From: Pseudozyma flocculosa PF-1 | Taxonomy: Eukaryota > Basidiomycota > Ustilaginomycetes > Ustilaginales > Ustilaginaceae | Direction of reading: 5' to 3' | Length of the DNA stretch: 64,000 nt | NCBI RefSeq assembly: GCF_000417875.1 | Contig: NW_006920888.1 | Span: 340,289-404,288, forward strand | In this document: piece by piece, positions 35,001-47,491 of the stretch | Position numbering within the stretch: position 1 is the stretch's first letter | Layout of the letters: every line of letters begins with the position of its first letter | Notes under the pieces: model-generated | Seen by the model: only the letters and a program-made list of their open reading frames with translations | What the model was told of the DNA's origin: nothing | The model's database searches: none | Translations under genes and position numbers: made by a program

Positions 35001-36142
35001 TGGTGGCCGAGGACAACCTGATCAACGCCCAGATCGCGCTCAAGACGCTCAAGAAGATGGGCTTCAGCTGTCGCGTCGCAAAGGACGGCCTCGAGGCGCT
35101 CGACGAGGTGACCAAGCACCCGTACGACTGCATCCTGATGGACTGCCACATGCCCAACTGCGACGGCTACGAGGCCACCCGGCGGCTGCGCAAGTTTGAG
35201 AGCGTCGACATCCGCACGCTGCCCATCATCGCCATGACGGCCTCGGCCATCCGCGGCGACCGCGAAAAGTGCCTGGCCGCCGGCATGTCCGACTACCTCT
35301 CCAAGCCCGTCAAGAGCGCCGCCCTCGAGGGCACGCTCGTCAAGTGGCTCTTTGACCCCTCGACGCGGCAGAGCCTGTCCAAGTACATCGCGGCCCCCAC
35401 CCAGGTCGACTACTTCAACGCCAAGGGCGAGCACAGCCCGCGTCTCGGCGTTCGCATCCCGTCGTCGAGCGAGCAGGGCGGGCCGCCCAAGCTGGTCGAG
35501 CGCGACTCCAACGAGACGGTCGTGGCCATGGCCGAGGCTGCATCAAAGACGCCCGAGACACGGGCCGGCGGGGCCGATCCGCAGGTGCAGCCGGCCCTGT
35601 CCAAGGTCGTCGTCATCGACGGTCCGATGCAGCTGTCGTCGTCCACGCTGGCCACGCGACCCGCGGCGACTGCTGCGGCCAAGGCCATCCGTAACGGGTC
35701 TCAAAAGGGCGGGCCGATCAAGATCCGCGCCGAGGATCCGGTGCCGTCTCGCTTGAAGGTGCGACCGCAGAAGCTCTCGGCGCTCGAAGAGGCCATGGCC
35801 GACAAGCCGCCCATGTTCATCCGACGGTCGAGCCGCGAGCAGGGCGGTCTCGGGCGAGACCTCGAGGGCGAGGTGGTGCGCGCCACGTCCGACGGCCCCG
35901 AGGGCCCCAGCCTGGGCGTATCGATGGAGGAGATGCGCGAGGATGACGCCTCGGCTACCGGGGGCCGGCCCGAGTCGTCGTCGGCATCAACGGCCTCTTC
36001 GTCGACCGCCCGAACGGCCAACGCCGACTACTCGCAGGTGCCCCTCGGCCAGGACGCCAACGGCGCCAGGATCCCGGCTGGCCCGCCGATGCCCGCGCGG
36101 CCCGTGTGGAAGGGCCTGGAGCGCGACGATGGCCCTGCCTGA
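32062..36142 (+). CDS. Hybrid histidine kinase with PAS domains
   Basis: A sensor kinase that would pass phosphate from His to its own receiver Asp and on to an Hpt protein. Two exons (32062-34102, 34206-36142) join in phase; from the first ATG the product has 1325 residues. The sensor part has PAS-like segments: ALYFAPVPIVVLDQNRRIRMMN at the N-terminus and a clear PAS at FRTICDSMPQLLWTTTPDG, followed by WYNEGWYRYTGTN and a PAC-like DITDRRRAE. The H-box FLANMSHEIRTP spans the intron and H682 is the phosphorylation site. The N-box (QVMTNLLTNAIKF), DTGCGIS and GTGLGLSI are intact. The receiver has AEDN, D993 in LMDCHMP, and SKPVK. No membrane segment is seen, so it is probably soluble. A ~270-residue disordered tail follows the receiver. 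The open frame extends 215 codons upstream without a Met, so the true N-terminus is unsettled. Confidence 0.9.
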
Positions 36143-36264
36143 TTGACTGCTCCTGGCCCGCCCTGCGATCCAGCGGCCTCGCGCCAGAGGCTACCGCCGC
36201 TCAACCGACGTGGCGTTTGCCACCCGATACCGCCCCGCCCCCTCGACGGTCGACCGCGTCGCAA

Positions 36265-36296
<32 letters not shown>

Positions 36297-37235
36297 CGAT
36301 CTAGAGCGGCGACTCCGTCTCGCTTTCCGTCTGTACTTGTATCCGCCAGCCTGCTCGCCTGCCCCCCAAATTCTCGGCTCATCGGCAGCCGCCCGCCTAT
36401 GCCCTCCCACCAAACCTCTCTCCCAATCTCTCTCTCCGCCCCTCTCTTCTCTCTCTCTTCCTTCTCGTCCCAGTCTCCGACTTACTCTCGACCCGCCACC
36501 GCATCGATCGCAGCACCCACCCACGACCCACCACAATTATAGAGCCATCGACGATCGCCGTTTTCTTTCCCCTTTCCCCTTTGCCCGTACCCGTCTCCGT
36601 TTCCGGCTCGCTCATCCTCCTCCTCGTCGTCGTCGTCGTCGTCATCGCCACGACCACGGCCCTTTCACCGACCTGCCTAGGGCGATGCGATCCTCTGGCT
36701 CTGCCCTGCCGCCTTGCTCTTGTCCCTCTCCGGCCCACTTCCATCCTCCCCTCTTTGCCTCTCTTGCTCCATTGCATTCTATCTTTCTCGTCGATACGGA
36801 ATGAAATGGGCTTCGGACACGCATCCCCCCCCCCTCCCCTCCCCCATCCTCCCTTCTGCCTCTTCCTCTCTTCCGCCTGCCTTGGCACCTCCGTGGTCTG
36901 CTCTCGTTCTGCCTTTTGCCCCCGCCTCCACGCACAGGTCGTCCAACTGCTCACTGGCGCGTACGAGGTGACAGCGGCATGCCAGGCAGAACTCGGACCG
37001 ACCTTCTCCGGCCTCGTCGAGCATCGAGCAGCCGGCTCACCATCGCTCCACCAACCACGGGCCACGGCACTCGCCCACAGAGCCGACCGCACCGGCGACC
37101 GCTCACTCGTTCACAGGCCATCGCAAGCGGGGATCATCGGACGCGTTCATAACATTACACACATCGGCGACGTGACGGGACACGGGACAGGCTCGCGAGG
37201 CAGGGCGGCTGCTGCTGCTGCTGCGCCTCGTCCGC
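36143..37235. other. Convergent intergenic (histidine kinase / malate synthase)
   Basis: 1.1 kb of 3' flanks, C/T-rich on the plus strand, with GTC repeats near 36628-36646 and C-rich runs near 36825-36845. No gene is supported. Confidence 0.45.
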
Positions 37236-38969
37236 TTAGATGCGGGCGGGGGCGTGGTTGTGCGGCAGGTGGGCGTAGAGGGCCGAGGTGAGGAACTCGT
37301 CGGGTGCGTTGGCGCGCATCTGGTCGGCGATGTAGCGCTTGGCGACGTCGACGCTCTTGCCGATCTTGGACACCTTGGCCGCCTCCTCGTCGAGGATGCG
37401 GTCAATGTAGGCCGGCGTGATGGCGTTTCCCTCGGCCGTCTTCTGCTGGTGGTAGACCCACGACCACAGGCCGAGGCGCGAAATCTCGCCCGTCGCCGCG
37501 TCCTCCATCATGTTGGCGACGGGGACGCAGCCCAGCCCGTTGAGCCAGTTGGCGCAGTAGACGAGGAGCGCGGCCACGTTGGCGCGGACGCCGGCCTCGG
37601 TGATCTGGCCGGGCACGTTGGAGTTGAGCAGGTCGAGGGCCGACACCTTGACCTCCTCGCGGCGGACGTGGTACTGGTTGGGGCCGAGCATGTGCTTGTC
37701 AAAGATCTCGAGGGCGATCTTGACGAGCGCCGGGTGGGCGACCCAGGTGCCGTCGTGGCCCGCCTGGACCTCGCGCAGCTTGTCGGCGCGCACCTTTTCC
37801 ATGGCGGCCTCGTTGGCCTTGGGGTCGTCCTTGATGGGGATCTGGGCGGCCATGCCTCCGATGGCGGCGACGCTGCGCTTGTGGCACGTCTGGATGAGGA
37901 GGTTGACGTAGGCCTGCATGAAGGGCACCGTCATCGTGACGGCCGAGCGGTCGGGCAGGATGGCGCCCTTGGAGTAGCGCTGGCGCTTGATAAACGAGAA
38001 GATGTAGTCCCAGCGGCCGCAGTTGAGGCCCGACGAGTGGTGGCGCAGCTCGTAGAGGATCTCGTCCATCTCAAAGGCGGCGGTGATGGTCTCGATGAGG
38101 ACGGTGCCGCGGATGGTGCCGCGGGGCATCTTGATGTAGTCCTGCGACAGGTTGAAGACGTCGTTCCACAGGCGCGCCTCGAGGTGGCTCTCCATCTTGG
38201 GCAGGTAGAAGTACGGCCCGAACCCGTTGCGGACGAGGGTGTGGGCGTTGTGGAAGAAGTACAGGCCAAAGTCGACGAGGCCGCCCGACATGGGCTTGCC
38301 GTCGACGAGGATGTGCTCCTCGTTGAGGTGCCAGCCTCGCGGACGGATGATGAGCGTGGCCGTCTGGCCCTGGGGCTTGAGCTTGTACTCCTTGCCGTTG
38401 CTCTGCTTGAAGTCGATGGTGCGGTTGATGGCGGCGCGCATGTTGACCTGGCCGTCGAGGCAGTTGGCCCACGTGGGCGAGTTGGAGTCCTCAAAGTCGG
38501 CCATGTACGTGTAGGCGCTGCAGCGTAGGGTGGGCGCCAGGACGGGAAGGGGGGAGACGGGACGTCAGGGACACGAGGCAGTCGAGGTCAGCTGGCGATG
38601 CTCCCACGGCGCGTCTCGTTCGGCCCGCCCGCGAACGGCGCCTTTCACTCACCCCGAGTTGAGCGCGTTGATGACCATTTTGCGGTCGACGGGGCCGGTG
38701 ATCTCGACGCGCCTGTCGCGGAGGCCGGGAGCAGGAGGGGCGCACTGCCAGGTGGGGTCGTTTCGGATGTGGGCCGTCTCGGGGAGGAAGTCGGGGAGGG
38801 CGCCGCCGTCGAAGCGGGTCTGGCGCAGCTGGCGGTTCTTGAGGAGCGACTGGCGGGTGCTCTCAAAGCTCCTGTGGAGCACGGCGAGGAAGCGGAGGGC
38901 CTCCGGAGTGACGATCTCGGCGTGGTCACCCTCGACCTTGCCCAGGACACGGACACCTTCGACGGACAT
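37236..38969 (-). CDS. Malate synthase
   Basis: Condenses glyoxylate and acetyl-CoA to malate in the glyoxylate cycle, needed for growth on C2 compounds and fatty acids. Two exons (38969-38653, 38517-37236) join in phase, rebuilding [16 protein letters not shown], to 532 residues, the usual size for fungal malate synthase. Key motifs: [43 protein letters not shown], the family signature [15 protein letters not shown], and [12 protein letters not shown]. The C-terminus is HAPARI. Fungal peroxisomal malate synthases usually end in SKL, so ARI is either a weak PTS1 variant or a sign of cytosolic location. A TATA-like ACATATAC lies at 39155-39148, about 180 nt upstream of the ATG. Confidence 0.95.
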
Positions 38970-39147
38970 GATGGCGATGGCGTTGGGGTGGCTGGTGGGC
39001 TGGTTGGCTGGTTTATTGGGTCAGGACGGTAGGCTGTGCGAGACTCGGCGGTAGCGTGGATAGAAGTGGTCGATGGGGAAGCACGGCTGGGAGCGGGTGA
39101 GAAGAGGTTCGGAAGGGCGAGCCTGGCTCGAACGGAAAGCGAGCGGG

Positions 39148-39155
39148 TATATGTA
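39148..39155 (-). promoter_or_regulatory. TATA-like element of malate synthase
   Basis: ACATATAC on the minus strand, about 180 nt before the ATG at 38969, stands out in GC-rich surroundings. Confidence 0.3.
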
Positions 39156-39879
39156 GGCTCGGGGCCCATCTGCCTGCCTGGCCTTCCTTCCGTCAGCATC
39201 GAGCGTCTGGGTCGAGCATCGAGCATCTGGCTAGGCCAGGCCTCTAGGCTAGGGCTTCCTGGCTGGCCTAGAGGCGGGGGCCAGCCGTAGGCCTCGCTGC
39301 TTGGAGCCTTTCACGAAGCGAGGCGGGGAAGCCAGGCAGGCAGTCGGACGGGCGGACGGGCGGGGCACCGACCGGGCTGGGAGGCGAGCCAACGAGCCAA
39401 GCCGGCCAGCCAGCCCCCCTCTGACGTTTTTGGCCAGCCGGAAAGGCCGATGCCCGCCAACCTCCACCCCGCCTGCCTGCCTACCCGCCTGCTGTCCGCC
39501 AGAAAGGGCGTGAAATGCACGGCCAGGCGGCCCATCCGCCCTCCCCGCCTCGTCTCCCCTGCCTTCTTGCCTGTCGTCTCCGCCTTCGTCGCCCGCACCT
39601 CTCCCTCCCCCTCCCTCCCTCTCTCGCCCCGTGGCCTTGGCCCTCCGGTCGGTCGTCGGGAGCGTATCTACGCTAAGCCCTCGCTCAACCTTCTTGGTGG
39701 GGGCTTGGCCCAGCCGATGCGCTCTAGCGCCCGATGGATGGTGGGCCTATGACGAGCACCCTGGGGGGATGACGCTTCGCCTGCTGTGGACACCTACCTC
39801 TGCTGCGTGGTATCTGCTCGCCATCGGTCCATCCGCCATCACACCCGGTTAGCCGGCTGGTGCGGATCGGCGCTGTCCT

Positions 39880-39921
39880 TTGCCTGCTTGCCTGCTTGCC
39901 TGCTTGCCTGCTTGCTTGCTC
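39880..39921 (+). repeat. TGCC/TGCT tetranucleotide array
   Basis: About ten mixed TGCC/TGCT units, about 640 nt upstream of the AFI1-like start. Confidence 0.85.
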
Positions 39922-40191
39922 CTTTGCGGGGGTCGCGCGGAGGGCGCCGGAATCGCCGTCTTGGTCCGCGCCAGCCAGCCCGCCGCGTGCAACTCCGGCC
40001 ACGCTTGCTCCGGTCAGGCCGACGGGCGGCCCGCCCTCGTGCTCGGTCGATCGGGCCTGGCTCGCCCCGTCGCCGATTCAGCCAGGCGGCCGGCCTGGAT
40101 TTTTTCTTTCTGGATTCGCACGAGTGAAATCCTACGAGGCCGGCCCCACCCTCCAGGAAAGCCAGAGAGAGGCTCGAGCGTCGAACGAGCT

Positions 40192-40275
40192 GGGCTGGTC
40201 TGGCCAGGCTTGGCTGGGCGAGGCTGGGCTGGGCTGGGCTGGCCTGGCCTGGCTTGGCTGGGCGAGGCTTGCAAG
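40192..40275 (+). repeat. GGGCT/GGCCT-type degenerate tandem repeat
   Basis: Overlapping GGCTG, GGCCTGG and GGCTTGG units make a strongly GC-skewed tract. Confidence 0.7.
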
Positions 40276-40562
40276 CATCTTGGCCGCTGCACCGGCTGGG
40301 TGCCTTCTTCGTCGTCTGTTCTCCATCAACCCCTCTCCTCCCCTCCCCTCCGGCAGACTCGCAGCCATACCGCCATGCCGCTGCTCTCGCCACGCCTTGC
40401 CCAATGAGACCGATGAAAGCGACCGGGTCCCTTGCTTCTGAACGGCACCACGGCAGCGACGCTACTGACCGGGCAGGGGAGCAAAGGCAGGCCGGACCGG
40501 AGGATCGCCTCCATCCTCTCCACCTGCACCACCCGCCAGCTTCACCCTGAACTCTGCTCGCC

Positions 40563-43539
40563 ATGCCATTCGAACCCGATGCCAGCGTGGGTCAGGGTCA
40601 GCCGCAACCGCCACCTTCCTCGGAAGCTCATGAGGAGCTCGTCGACTCGATGGCGAGAGTCGACATCTCGGCTGCTGCGCCGTCCATCGTCAGAGTGACC
40701 CCGTCCGCTACGATTGCCGACAACGATGGCGACGCCACTAGGACGACCGCCAGTAGCTCCGTCGGCGAGCAGAGACCCGCGCAGCCTTCCTTTCCGACAG
40801 CCAACGACAGGGCCATCGTCGACGACGACGATGACGAATCGCAGAGGCACTGCCGCTTCGTCCTGCTGGCCGAGTTCGACATCGACAAGGGCTCGACCCT
40901 GTCGCACCAGTACCCCGCACCCACTGGCTACAACGAACAGTGAGCACAGTGCAGCCGCCGCCTCACTCGCCGCGATCGCGAGACGCGAAGGTTGCTGATC
41001 CTCCTCTTTCCCGCCCCTCCGCCAGCATGCTCGCCGAGCTCATGCTTCCCGATGGCGCCCATGCCCGCGTCGAGGACTGGACCGTCTTCTTCCTCAAGCC
41101 GCATCAGACCATGGACGCGTCAAAGGCCGAGCAGGTCGGAAGCGCTGCTGGTTCCCGCGGCCCTTCTATGGATAGCCAGCACAGGAACGACTCTGCCAAG
41201 CCGCGCAAGGACGCAGACTGGTCGTCGGATGGCCTGACGTACGTCATCAACCTGGTGCGCACCAAGCACGACAGCTCGGTGAGGCGCGGCGCTCTCGTCA
41301 AGTCGATGGCCATCGGCACGCGCCATCCGTACATCGACATCTTCAAACCGGTCCTGCTCCTCGCGCTCGACGACTACTTCAAGAACCCGGGTACCGACTG
41401 CCTCGCACGCCTCTACGATGCCGTCAACCAGCTCGACCTCTCGTCGGCGCCCATCTTCAGCCGCCCCGAGAAGCTGATTCTCCGCGCATCTGATCGGCGC
41501 GACCTCTTCCAAGAACGCTTCCTCGCCGACGAGGACAGGGACGGGCAGGCCGACGAGGCGTCGTCGGCGGTGGACAGGAGCCGTTCGCGGGCCGATAGCG
41601 GCAGCACGCTGTCCGAGGATGCACGCTCGCTCAAGAAGAAGCACAGCGCGTCCTCGCTGCGGCCCATCCAGATGAGCACGCGGCGAGGCTCATCAGCGAC
41701 GTCGCTCGTCGACCGCCGGCCGAGCCAGCCCAGCCCGCTGCCCGGCAAGGGCCGGCCCCGCGATACCCACTTCTACGATACCACACTGGGCTACCGCCAG
41801 ATCCTGCTGCCGATACGCGTGCCGCTCGCCATCTTTCCCGAAGAGGTGGGCGAGTACTCGCTCATCAAGCTCATCCAGACCTTCTCGGGTCCGCAGTCGA
41901 CGCCCCTCGGCCCGCTGCATCCGCACCTCCACAGCAACGGCCACATGACCCACCCCATCATCCTGCTCTTCAACGCTCTGGTGACCCAGAAACGCGTCGT
42001 CTTCCTCGGCCACGGTCAGCCGGCGAACCTGGTGGCGAGCTACGTCCTTGCCGCCTGCGCGCTCGGCAGCGGCTGCGGGGCCGTCTTCCGCGGTTTCGCG
42101 TCGCGCGCCTTCCCCTACACCAACCTCATGAACCTCGACGAGCTCGAGACGGTGCCGGGTTACATCGCCGGCGTCACAAATCCGCGGTTCGAGGACCTCC
42201 ACGCGTGGGACGTGCTGCTCAACGTGGAGACCGGCAAGATCCAGGTGTCCAAGGACCTGGCCGGCTCGGCCGCCGCGGTGGCGTCTTCGGCGGCAGCAAC
42301 GATGCCGGCGCGCTCGCAGATGACGCGGGATACGTTCTCGAGCAACAGCATCAGCTCGCTAGCCGGAAATGCCAGCCTGGGCTACGAGTCGAGCAGCAAG
42401 GCGTCGAGCGAGTTTGACCCGGCCCAGTTTGGCGCGCTGCCCCAGCCGCCTCCACCGCCGGCGTCGTCGGCGTCGTCGATCCGGACGGGTGCGTCTGGCC
42501 GCGATCGGTCAGGCACAATCTACGACCACCGCATCGACTCGCCCAACACGCTCTTCATGGAAGACATCAGCTCGGCCATCCAGGCGCACTACGGCGAGCG
42601 CTACATCCGGTCGCGCATCACCGACTTTGTGTCCGCGTTCGCCAAGTGCGTCTCGCGGCACGAGGAGCACTTTTACGGCCACACCAAGCTGGGCCCCAAC
42701 AGCCAGCCGTTCCTCAACGGCCAGCTCGGCAGCGGACCGGTGTTTTTAGACCGCGACGCCGAGATGCGCGAGATCCAGGTCAATCAGCTTCGCGTCGAGG
42801 GCTTCCGGGCATCGATCCCGTACCGGCTGCTTCTGCAGGTGAGTGCTGCGCGCCGCCGCCGATTCCTTGATCGTGGGTCAAGGCCACCCTGTCTGACAAC
42901 CTTGTCGCGGTCCTGTGCTGCTGTCCATCTCCATCTTAGGACGAGCTGGAGGCTAGCGCGCAGCCGCCTCTGCTCAGCTTCGACCTCTCGCATCAGATCG
43001 GACGCCTGAGGCGGGCGCGCCACCTGCTGCCCGGCGAGTCGGAGCGCATCCTGCTCACCATTGCCACGTCGGTCGTGACCGACGAGCAAATCGTCGAGCT
43101 GCTCTCGCTGGTGCCGCTGCACGCTGGTGGGCTGCTGCCGCTGGGCTTCGGCCTTTTCCATCCGAGCCTGAGCGTGCGCGGCGCCATGGTCGACTTCTTC
43201 CTGCGGCTCTCGTCCCACCCGGTCGGCAAGAAGTTTGTTCAAAGCCTCAACACGTACCAGCGCCTTGCGTTTGCTCGACTGGCCAACGACCGGCTGTCGC
43301 TGGCCGAGCACGGGCACGACGGCACCGGCGGCAGCGCCAGGTCGGACGATGCAGAAAGAATGGCCCAGGGCGAGGCGAGGGACCCGGAAGGCGAACCCGG
43401 GTCGGCCACGGCCGATGACGAGATGGACCGGAAGAGGTCCTCGCAGGTCCAGGCGCAAGGCTACCATCCGTTCCGAGTGTTCAGTCCCGGCCCAGCGGCG
43501 GCGGCTGACGATGGCGACGACGAGGTCGCGGTGATGTAG
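40563..43539 (+). CDS. AFI1/SPA-type DENN-domain protein
   Basis: Resembles the Afi1/Mesa group, which docks Arf3-type GTPases and helps set the polarity axis at growing tips. Three exons (40563-40939, 41026-42838, 42940-43539) join in phase to 929 residues. After a disordered first ~95 residues comes HCRFVLLAEFDIDKGSTLSHQYP, then LAELMLPDGAHARVEDWTVFFL and the YVINLVRTKHDSSVRRGALVKSMAIGTRHPYI block typical of the Afi1 domain. The SPA part follows: RVPLAIFPEEVGEYSLIKLIQTF, HPIILLFNALVTQKRVVFLGH and TVPGYIAGVTNPRFED. Ser-rich linkers interrupt the domains. The C-terminal exon starts DELEASAQPPLLSFDLSHQ and ends in a disordered acidic tail. Neighbouring genes give no functional hint. The family call is firm; the polarity role is by analogy. 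Confidence 0.85.
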
Positions 43540-44175
43540 CCCTCGACGGGGATTCACTCAAGGTCGATGGATCGATAGAGTCTACGGAACGCACCTTTGT
43601 TTGACATGGCCCTCTACGCGCGAGAGGCCTACCGGGTTCCACAAAGCAAGGGCGACGCCGGCGGCAGCGGCGAGGATGCTGTAAGCTGTCACGGCGGGTC
43701 GGTGCGGGTCGAGTCGACGCCGACAAACGAACGCTTCGCCCAGCAGCTGGCTGGCTCAGCTCAGCTCAGCTCAGGTTGCGAGCTGCCGCAGTCGGAGGAG
43801 GTGTGTGGCGCCGGCGGTGACGGCGACGGCGAATAGACGGGATCAAGGGCGGCAAATCTTGGAGCGTCAGGTTCGGTGTTGGCCCAGCCAGAGCGGACGA
43901 GCAGGCAGAGAGGCAGGCCAGCAGGTTTGGAATTTTGGGCGTGTGTGGGCGGGGGCGGCGGCGGGGGTCTCGCGGCGTCCAGACGGGCGGCGCATGCCAG
44001 GGGCCTGGCCTGGCGTGGCCTGGGCTCGTCTGGGGCGGGCCAGCCAGCCGGGTTATTTGCCGGGCTGGTGGCCTGGCCAGGCGTGGCCAGGTGACTGGGC
44101 GCCAAGACTCGCCCGACCTCCCGCCCGCCTCTCTTCTCTCTTTTGTCTCTCTCTCCCTGCCGCCTTGCTTCCCGC

Positions 44176-44200
44176 TTTGCTTGCCTGCCTGCCTGCTGCT
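44176..44200 (+). repeat. TGCT/TGCC array
   Basis: Short array of about five units, about 285 nt before the ornithine aminotransferase start. Confidence 0.7.
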
Positions 44201-44296
44201 CCGTCGGTGTCTGCCCCCCGCAAAACCGGAGAATCTGGACCAGCTGCCAGCGGCCAGCTCGACCGACGCCAACCCAGCCTTGCCCTTCCCACCCCT

Positions 44297-44302
44297 TATA
44301 AA
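44297..44302 (+). promoter_or_regulatory. TATA box of ornithine aminotransferase
   Basis: A perfect TATAAA, 183 nt before the ATG, within a C-rich tract and followed by a C/T-rich leader. Confidence 0.5.
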
Positions 44303-44484
44303 CCCCAAGCCTCGTGGCGAGGGGGCGAAACTCCCTCATCGCCCACCACCATCCTCTCCTCTCCTCCCTATCTCCCCGTCTCTCGCCATCTCGATCCACT
44401 CACAAGGTCTCTCGCTCTCAGAACGCACGCACGCCCGCCACCCAGCCCCCAGCCACGCCTCGCTAAGCCACTCGCTCGTCCAAG

Positions 44485-46008
44485 ATGGCACCCACCGCTA
44501 CCTCCGAGCTCGCCAACAAGGTGGCCGACATCGCCGTGTCGGCCAAGACTGCTGCCGCCAGCGTCGTCGCCGCCGCCACCGCCACCACCTCGACCGCGTC
44601 CAAGACTGTGTCGAGCGAGGAGACGGTCCGCCTCGAGCACGAGTTCGGCGCCCACAAGTGAGTGCACGCGTGGCTGTAGGCTCGAACCATCCCCCGCACG
44701 CTGCATGCTGACGGCTTTGCCTCGGTCTTCTGCCCTCGCCCGACCACCGCTCGACCTGCTGCTTCAAACCTCAGCTACCACCCGCTGCCTGTCGTCTTTG
44801 ACCGCGCCCAGGGCGCCCATGTGTGGGACCCCGAAGGCAAGCAGTACATTGACTTCCTCTCGGCCTACTCGGCCGTCAACCAGGGCCACTGCCACCCCAC
44901 GATTGTCGCCGCCCTCGTCGCGCAGGCGCAGAAGCTGACGCTCTCGTCGCGCGCGTTCTACAACTCGGCCTTTGGGCCTTTCGCCGAAAAAGTGACCAAG
45001 ACGTTCGGCTATGACATGGTGCTGCCGATGAACACGGGCGCCGAGGCGGTCGAGACGGCGCTCAAGCTGGCGCGCAAGTGGGGCTACATGAAGAAGGGCA
45101 TCCCGGAGGGCAAGGCGCGCCTGCTGAGCGTCGAGGGCAATTTCCACGGTCGCACCCTCGGCATCGTCAGCATGAGCACCGACCCAGACAGCCGCACTGG
45201 CTTCGGGCCCTTCCTCGACCGCGTCGGGCCGGGCGTCGAGGACCTCAAGATCCGCTACAACCACGCCGAGGACCTCGAGGCGGTGCTGGACAAGTACGGC
45301 CACGAGGTGGCTGCCTTCCTCGTCGAGCCGATCCAGGGCGAGGCCGGTATCGTTGTCCCGGACGCCGGCTACCTCGCCCGCGTCCAGGAGCTCTGCAAGA
45401 AGCACAACGTCCTCTTCATCTGCGACGAGATCCAGACCGGCCTCGGACGGACGGGCCGCATGCTCTGCTGCCAGCACGACGAGGGCGTGCGACCGGACAT
45501 CATCACGCTGGGCAAGGCGCTCAGCGGCGGCGTCTACCCGGTGTCGGCGGTGCTGGCGGACCGCGAGGTGATGCTGTGCATCCAGCCGGGCGAGCACGGC
45601 TCCACGTACGGCGGCAACCCGCTCGGCTGCGCCGTGGCGTCGGCGGCCATCGACGTGCTGGTCGACGAGAAGCTCTCGGAGCGCGCCGACCGGTTGGGCG
45701 CCAAGTTCCGCGAGCAGCTGGCGGCCATCGACAGCCCGCTGCTGCAGACGGTGCGGGGCCGCGGCCTGCTCAACGCCATCGTCATTGACGAGACCAAGAG
45801 CAAGAAGGGCCGCTCCGCATGGCAGCTCTGCCTGCTGCTCAAGTCCAAGGGCCTGCTGGCCAAGCCGACGCACGTCAACATCATCCGCCTCGCCCCGCCG
45901 CTCGTCATCGACGAGGCCGACCTGGACCGCGGCGTCCAGATCATCAAGGAGGCGCTCGACGAGATCGACGTGCTCGACAAGATCCCCGGCGACGACGAGA
46001 GCCACTAA
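44485..46008 (+). CDS. CAR2: Ornithine aminotransferase
   Basis: A PLP enzyme that turns ornithine and 2-oxoglutarate into glutamate semialdehyde and glutamate, linking arginine breakdown to proline. Two exons (44485-44657, 44775-46008) join in phase to 468 residues. Landmarks: [87 protein letters not shown] and the PLP lysine K305 in [10 protein letters not shown]. The first ~45 residues are an Ala/Thr/Ser-rich extension containing acidic residues, so it is not a clear mitochondrial presequence and a cytosolic location is likely, as in other fungi. A TATA box lies 183 nt upstream. The gene symbol follows the yeast orthologue. Confidence 0.95.
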
Positions 46009-47491
46009 GGAGCGTCTGCACCTGGCGGCCTAGACTTTTCTCTGAGCAGCATCTCATCCCACCCTCCCTCCTCGCGTGCTACCGACCCGTTCCGACGCGG
46101 GGCTCGCGCTCGCTCCTGGCTGCCGGTCCACAAAGAGGGCCGACGCTCTGTATTACTAGCACTGCATAGCCGGCTCCCTGTCGTCTCTGTCCATCCATCC
46201 AAAAACCCTGAGCAGCCCCTGCGCTGCAGACCAAGACGTGTCCCTCGTCGGCGATGCTCCGTGCTTGTTCGAGACGGTGGTCCAAGCAAGATGGCGGTGC
46301 GGCGGTGAGATGGTTGGGCCATGCCGGTGCTGCTGCTGTGGCTGCTACTGTATCGCTCCGAGGCGGCGCACGGATGGGCGTGTTTGTTCGCTGCGAGGGT
46401 CGATGAGCCTCGAAGTTGGATTGATGGTGTGGAAGGAGAGGAGCAAGAGCAGTGTGGCGAGAGAGGTGCGGCTGGAGGAGGCGGCGAGCCCATCGCATCC
46501 GACGTCGCTGGCCAGCTGCCGGCCAAGCCTCCCTGCCGCCCGCCCGCTTTTTTTGAGGGGGCCGACCGAGGCAAGAGGCAGGCGGCGAGGGGGGCCGCCG
46601 AAGCGGCCCAGGCGAGGCGAGGTGTTGATCTTCAACGCAGCTTGCCAGCCTGTCTGGCCTGCCCGCCTGCCTGGCCATCTGGCCCACGCACACCCTGGCC
46701 GCCCATCGCTCGCTGCCTCGCTTTGACCCAGACCCCAACTTCCACGTACTATCCGTTGCTCCTCTCTCTCCTGCCCCCACTTGCTCCTACCACCGCCCTG
46801 CCATCGGAACGGCCGCCCCGCCTATCGTCTCCTCACATCCATCGCTGATCCCCATCGCCCGCCCGGCTCCATCGCCCGCACGGCTCCATCGCTTCGGCAG
46901 AGCGACCGCTGAGCTGCACTGCCGGAACCACCGACCCACCCGCGACGCACCCGCCGCCCGCCTACGGTGCTCCGACTTTCCATCCACCCAAGACGCCGAA
47001 GGACGGACTGCGGCTAGGCACCGCCCGTGCAGCGCTCCAGTGCTGAGCTGCATCAGCGCATCGTCGGCCACTCGGCGTCATTCTGGAGTGGAGCGGTAGC
47101 TGCGACGTATCGGCGCCGCATCGTCCGGGTCGCTGGCTGCTCATCTGCAGCTCCACCTCGTCGACTTCGATTGACCTGTCGGGTGCGCTGTTGGCGCCCT
47201 TGACCCGCGGCTTCGGAGCTACCAAGGATCATCGGTTGCTTTCCGGGCTGCTCAAGGTCTAGGTTCGGACTGGCTCCGTGGTCGCAGCCCAGCTCGCCGC
47301 GACCCCAAAAAGGCCAAGCAGGTCGGTCCTGACCCTGTCGTCTTCGACCCTCGAGCAGGACGATAGACAGCCGAGCCGGTTCAGACCCCTTCTCAACCCA
47401 AGCTGCCTCTTGTTGCACGTTCGAGAAGCCGGCGCCTATCGATTGCAAGCCGGCCTACCTCTGGCGGCCCTCCACCAACCTCGAGCCCACC
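46009..47491. other. Intergenic upstream of PAC1
   Basis: 1.5 kb with C/T-rich and GCCTGCC-type stretches around 46640-46700. Several ORFs on both strands show no domain or splice logic. No gene is supported. Confidence 0.45.

Larger units (their letters stand above)
38970..40562. other. Divergent intergenic (malate synthase / AFI1-like)
   Basis: 1.6 kb. It contains GGCC/TGGC-rich blocks (39170-39420 and 40192-40275) and a TGCC/TGCT array at 39880-39921. Many short ORFs read through these repeats and are not credible genes. Confidence 0.5.
43540..44484. other. Intergenic upstream of ornithine aminotransferase
   Basis: 945 nt. It contains GGCCTGG/CCAGCC-rich sequence at 43985-44095, a TGCC array at 44176-44200 and a TATA box. 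No gene was seen. Confidence 0.5.

Noticed and set aside
37254..38528. 424-codon plus-strand frame opposite malate synthase
   Set aside because: Antisense shadow of a well supported gene.
44764..46005. 413-codon minus-strand frame opposite ornithine aminotransferase
   Set aside because: Antisense shadow of a well supported gene.
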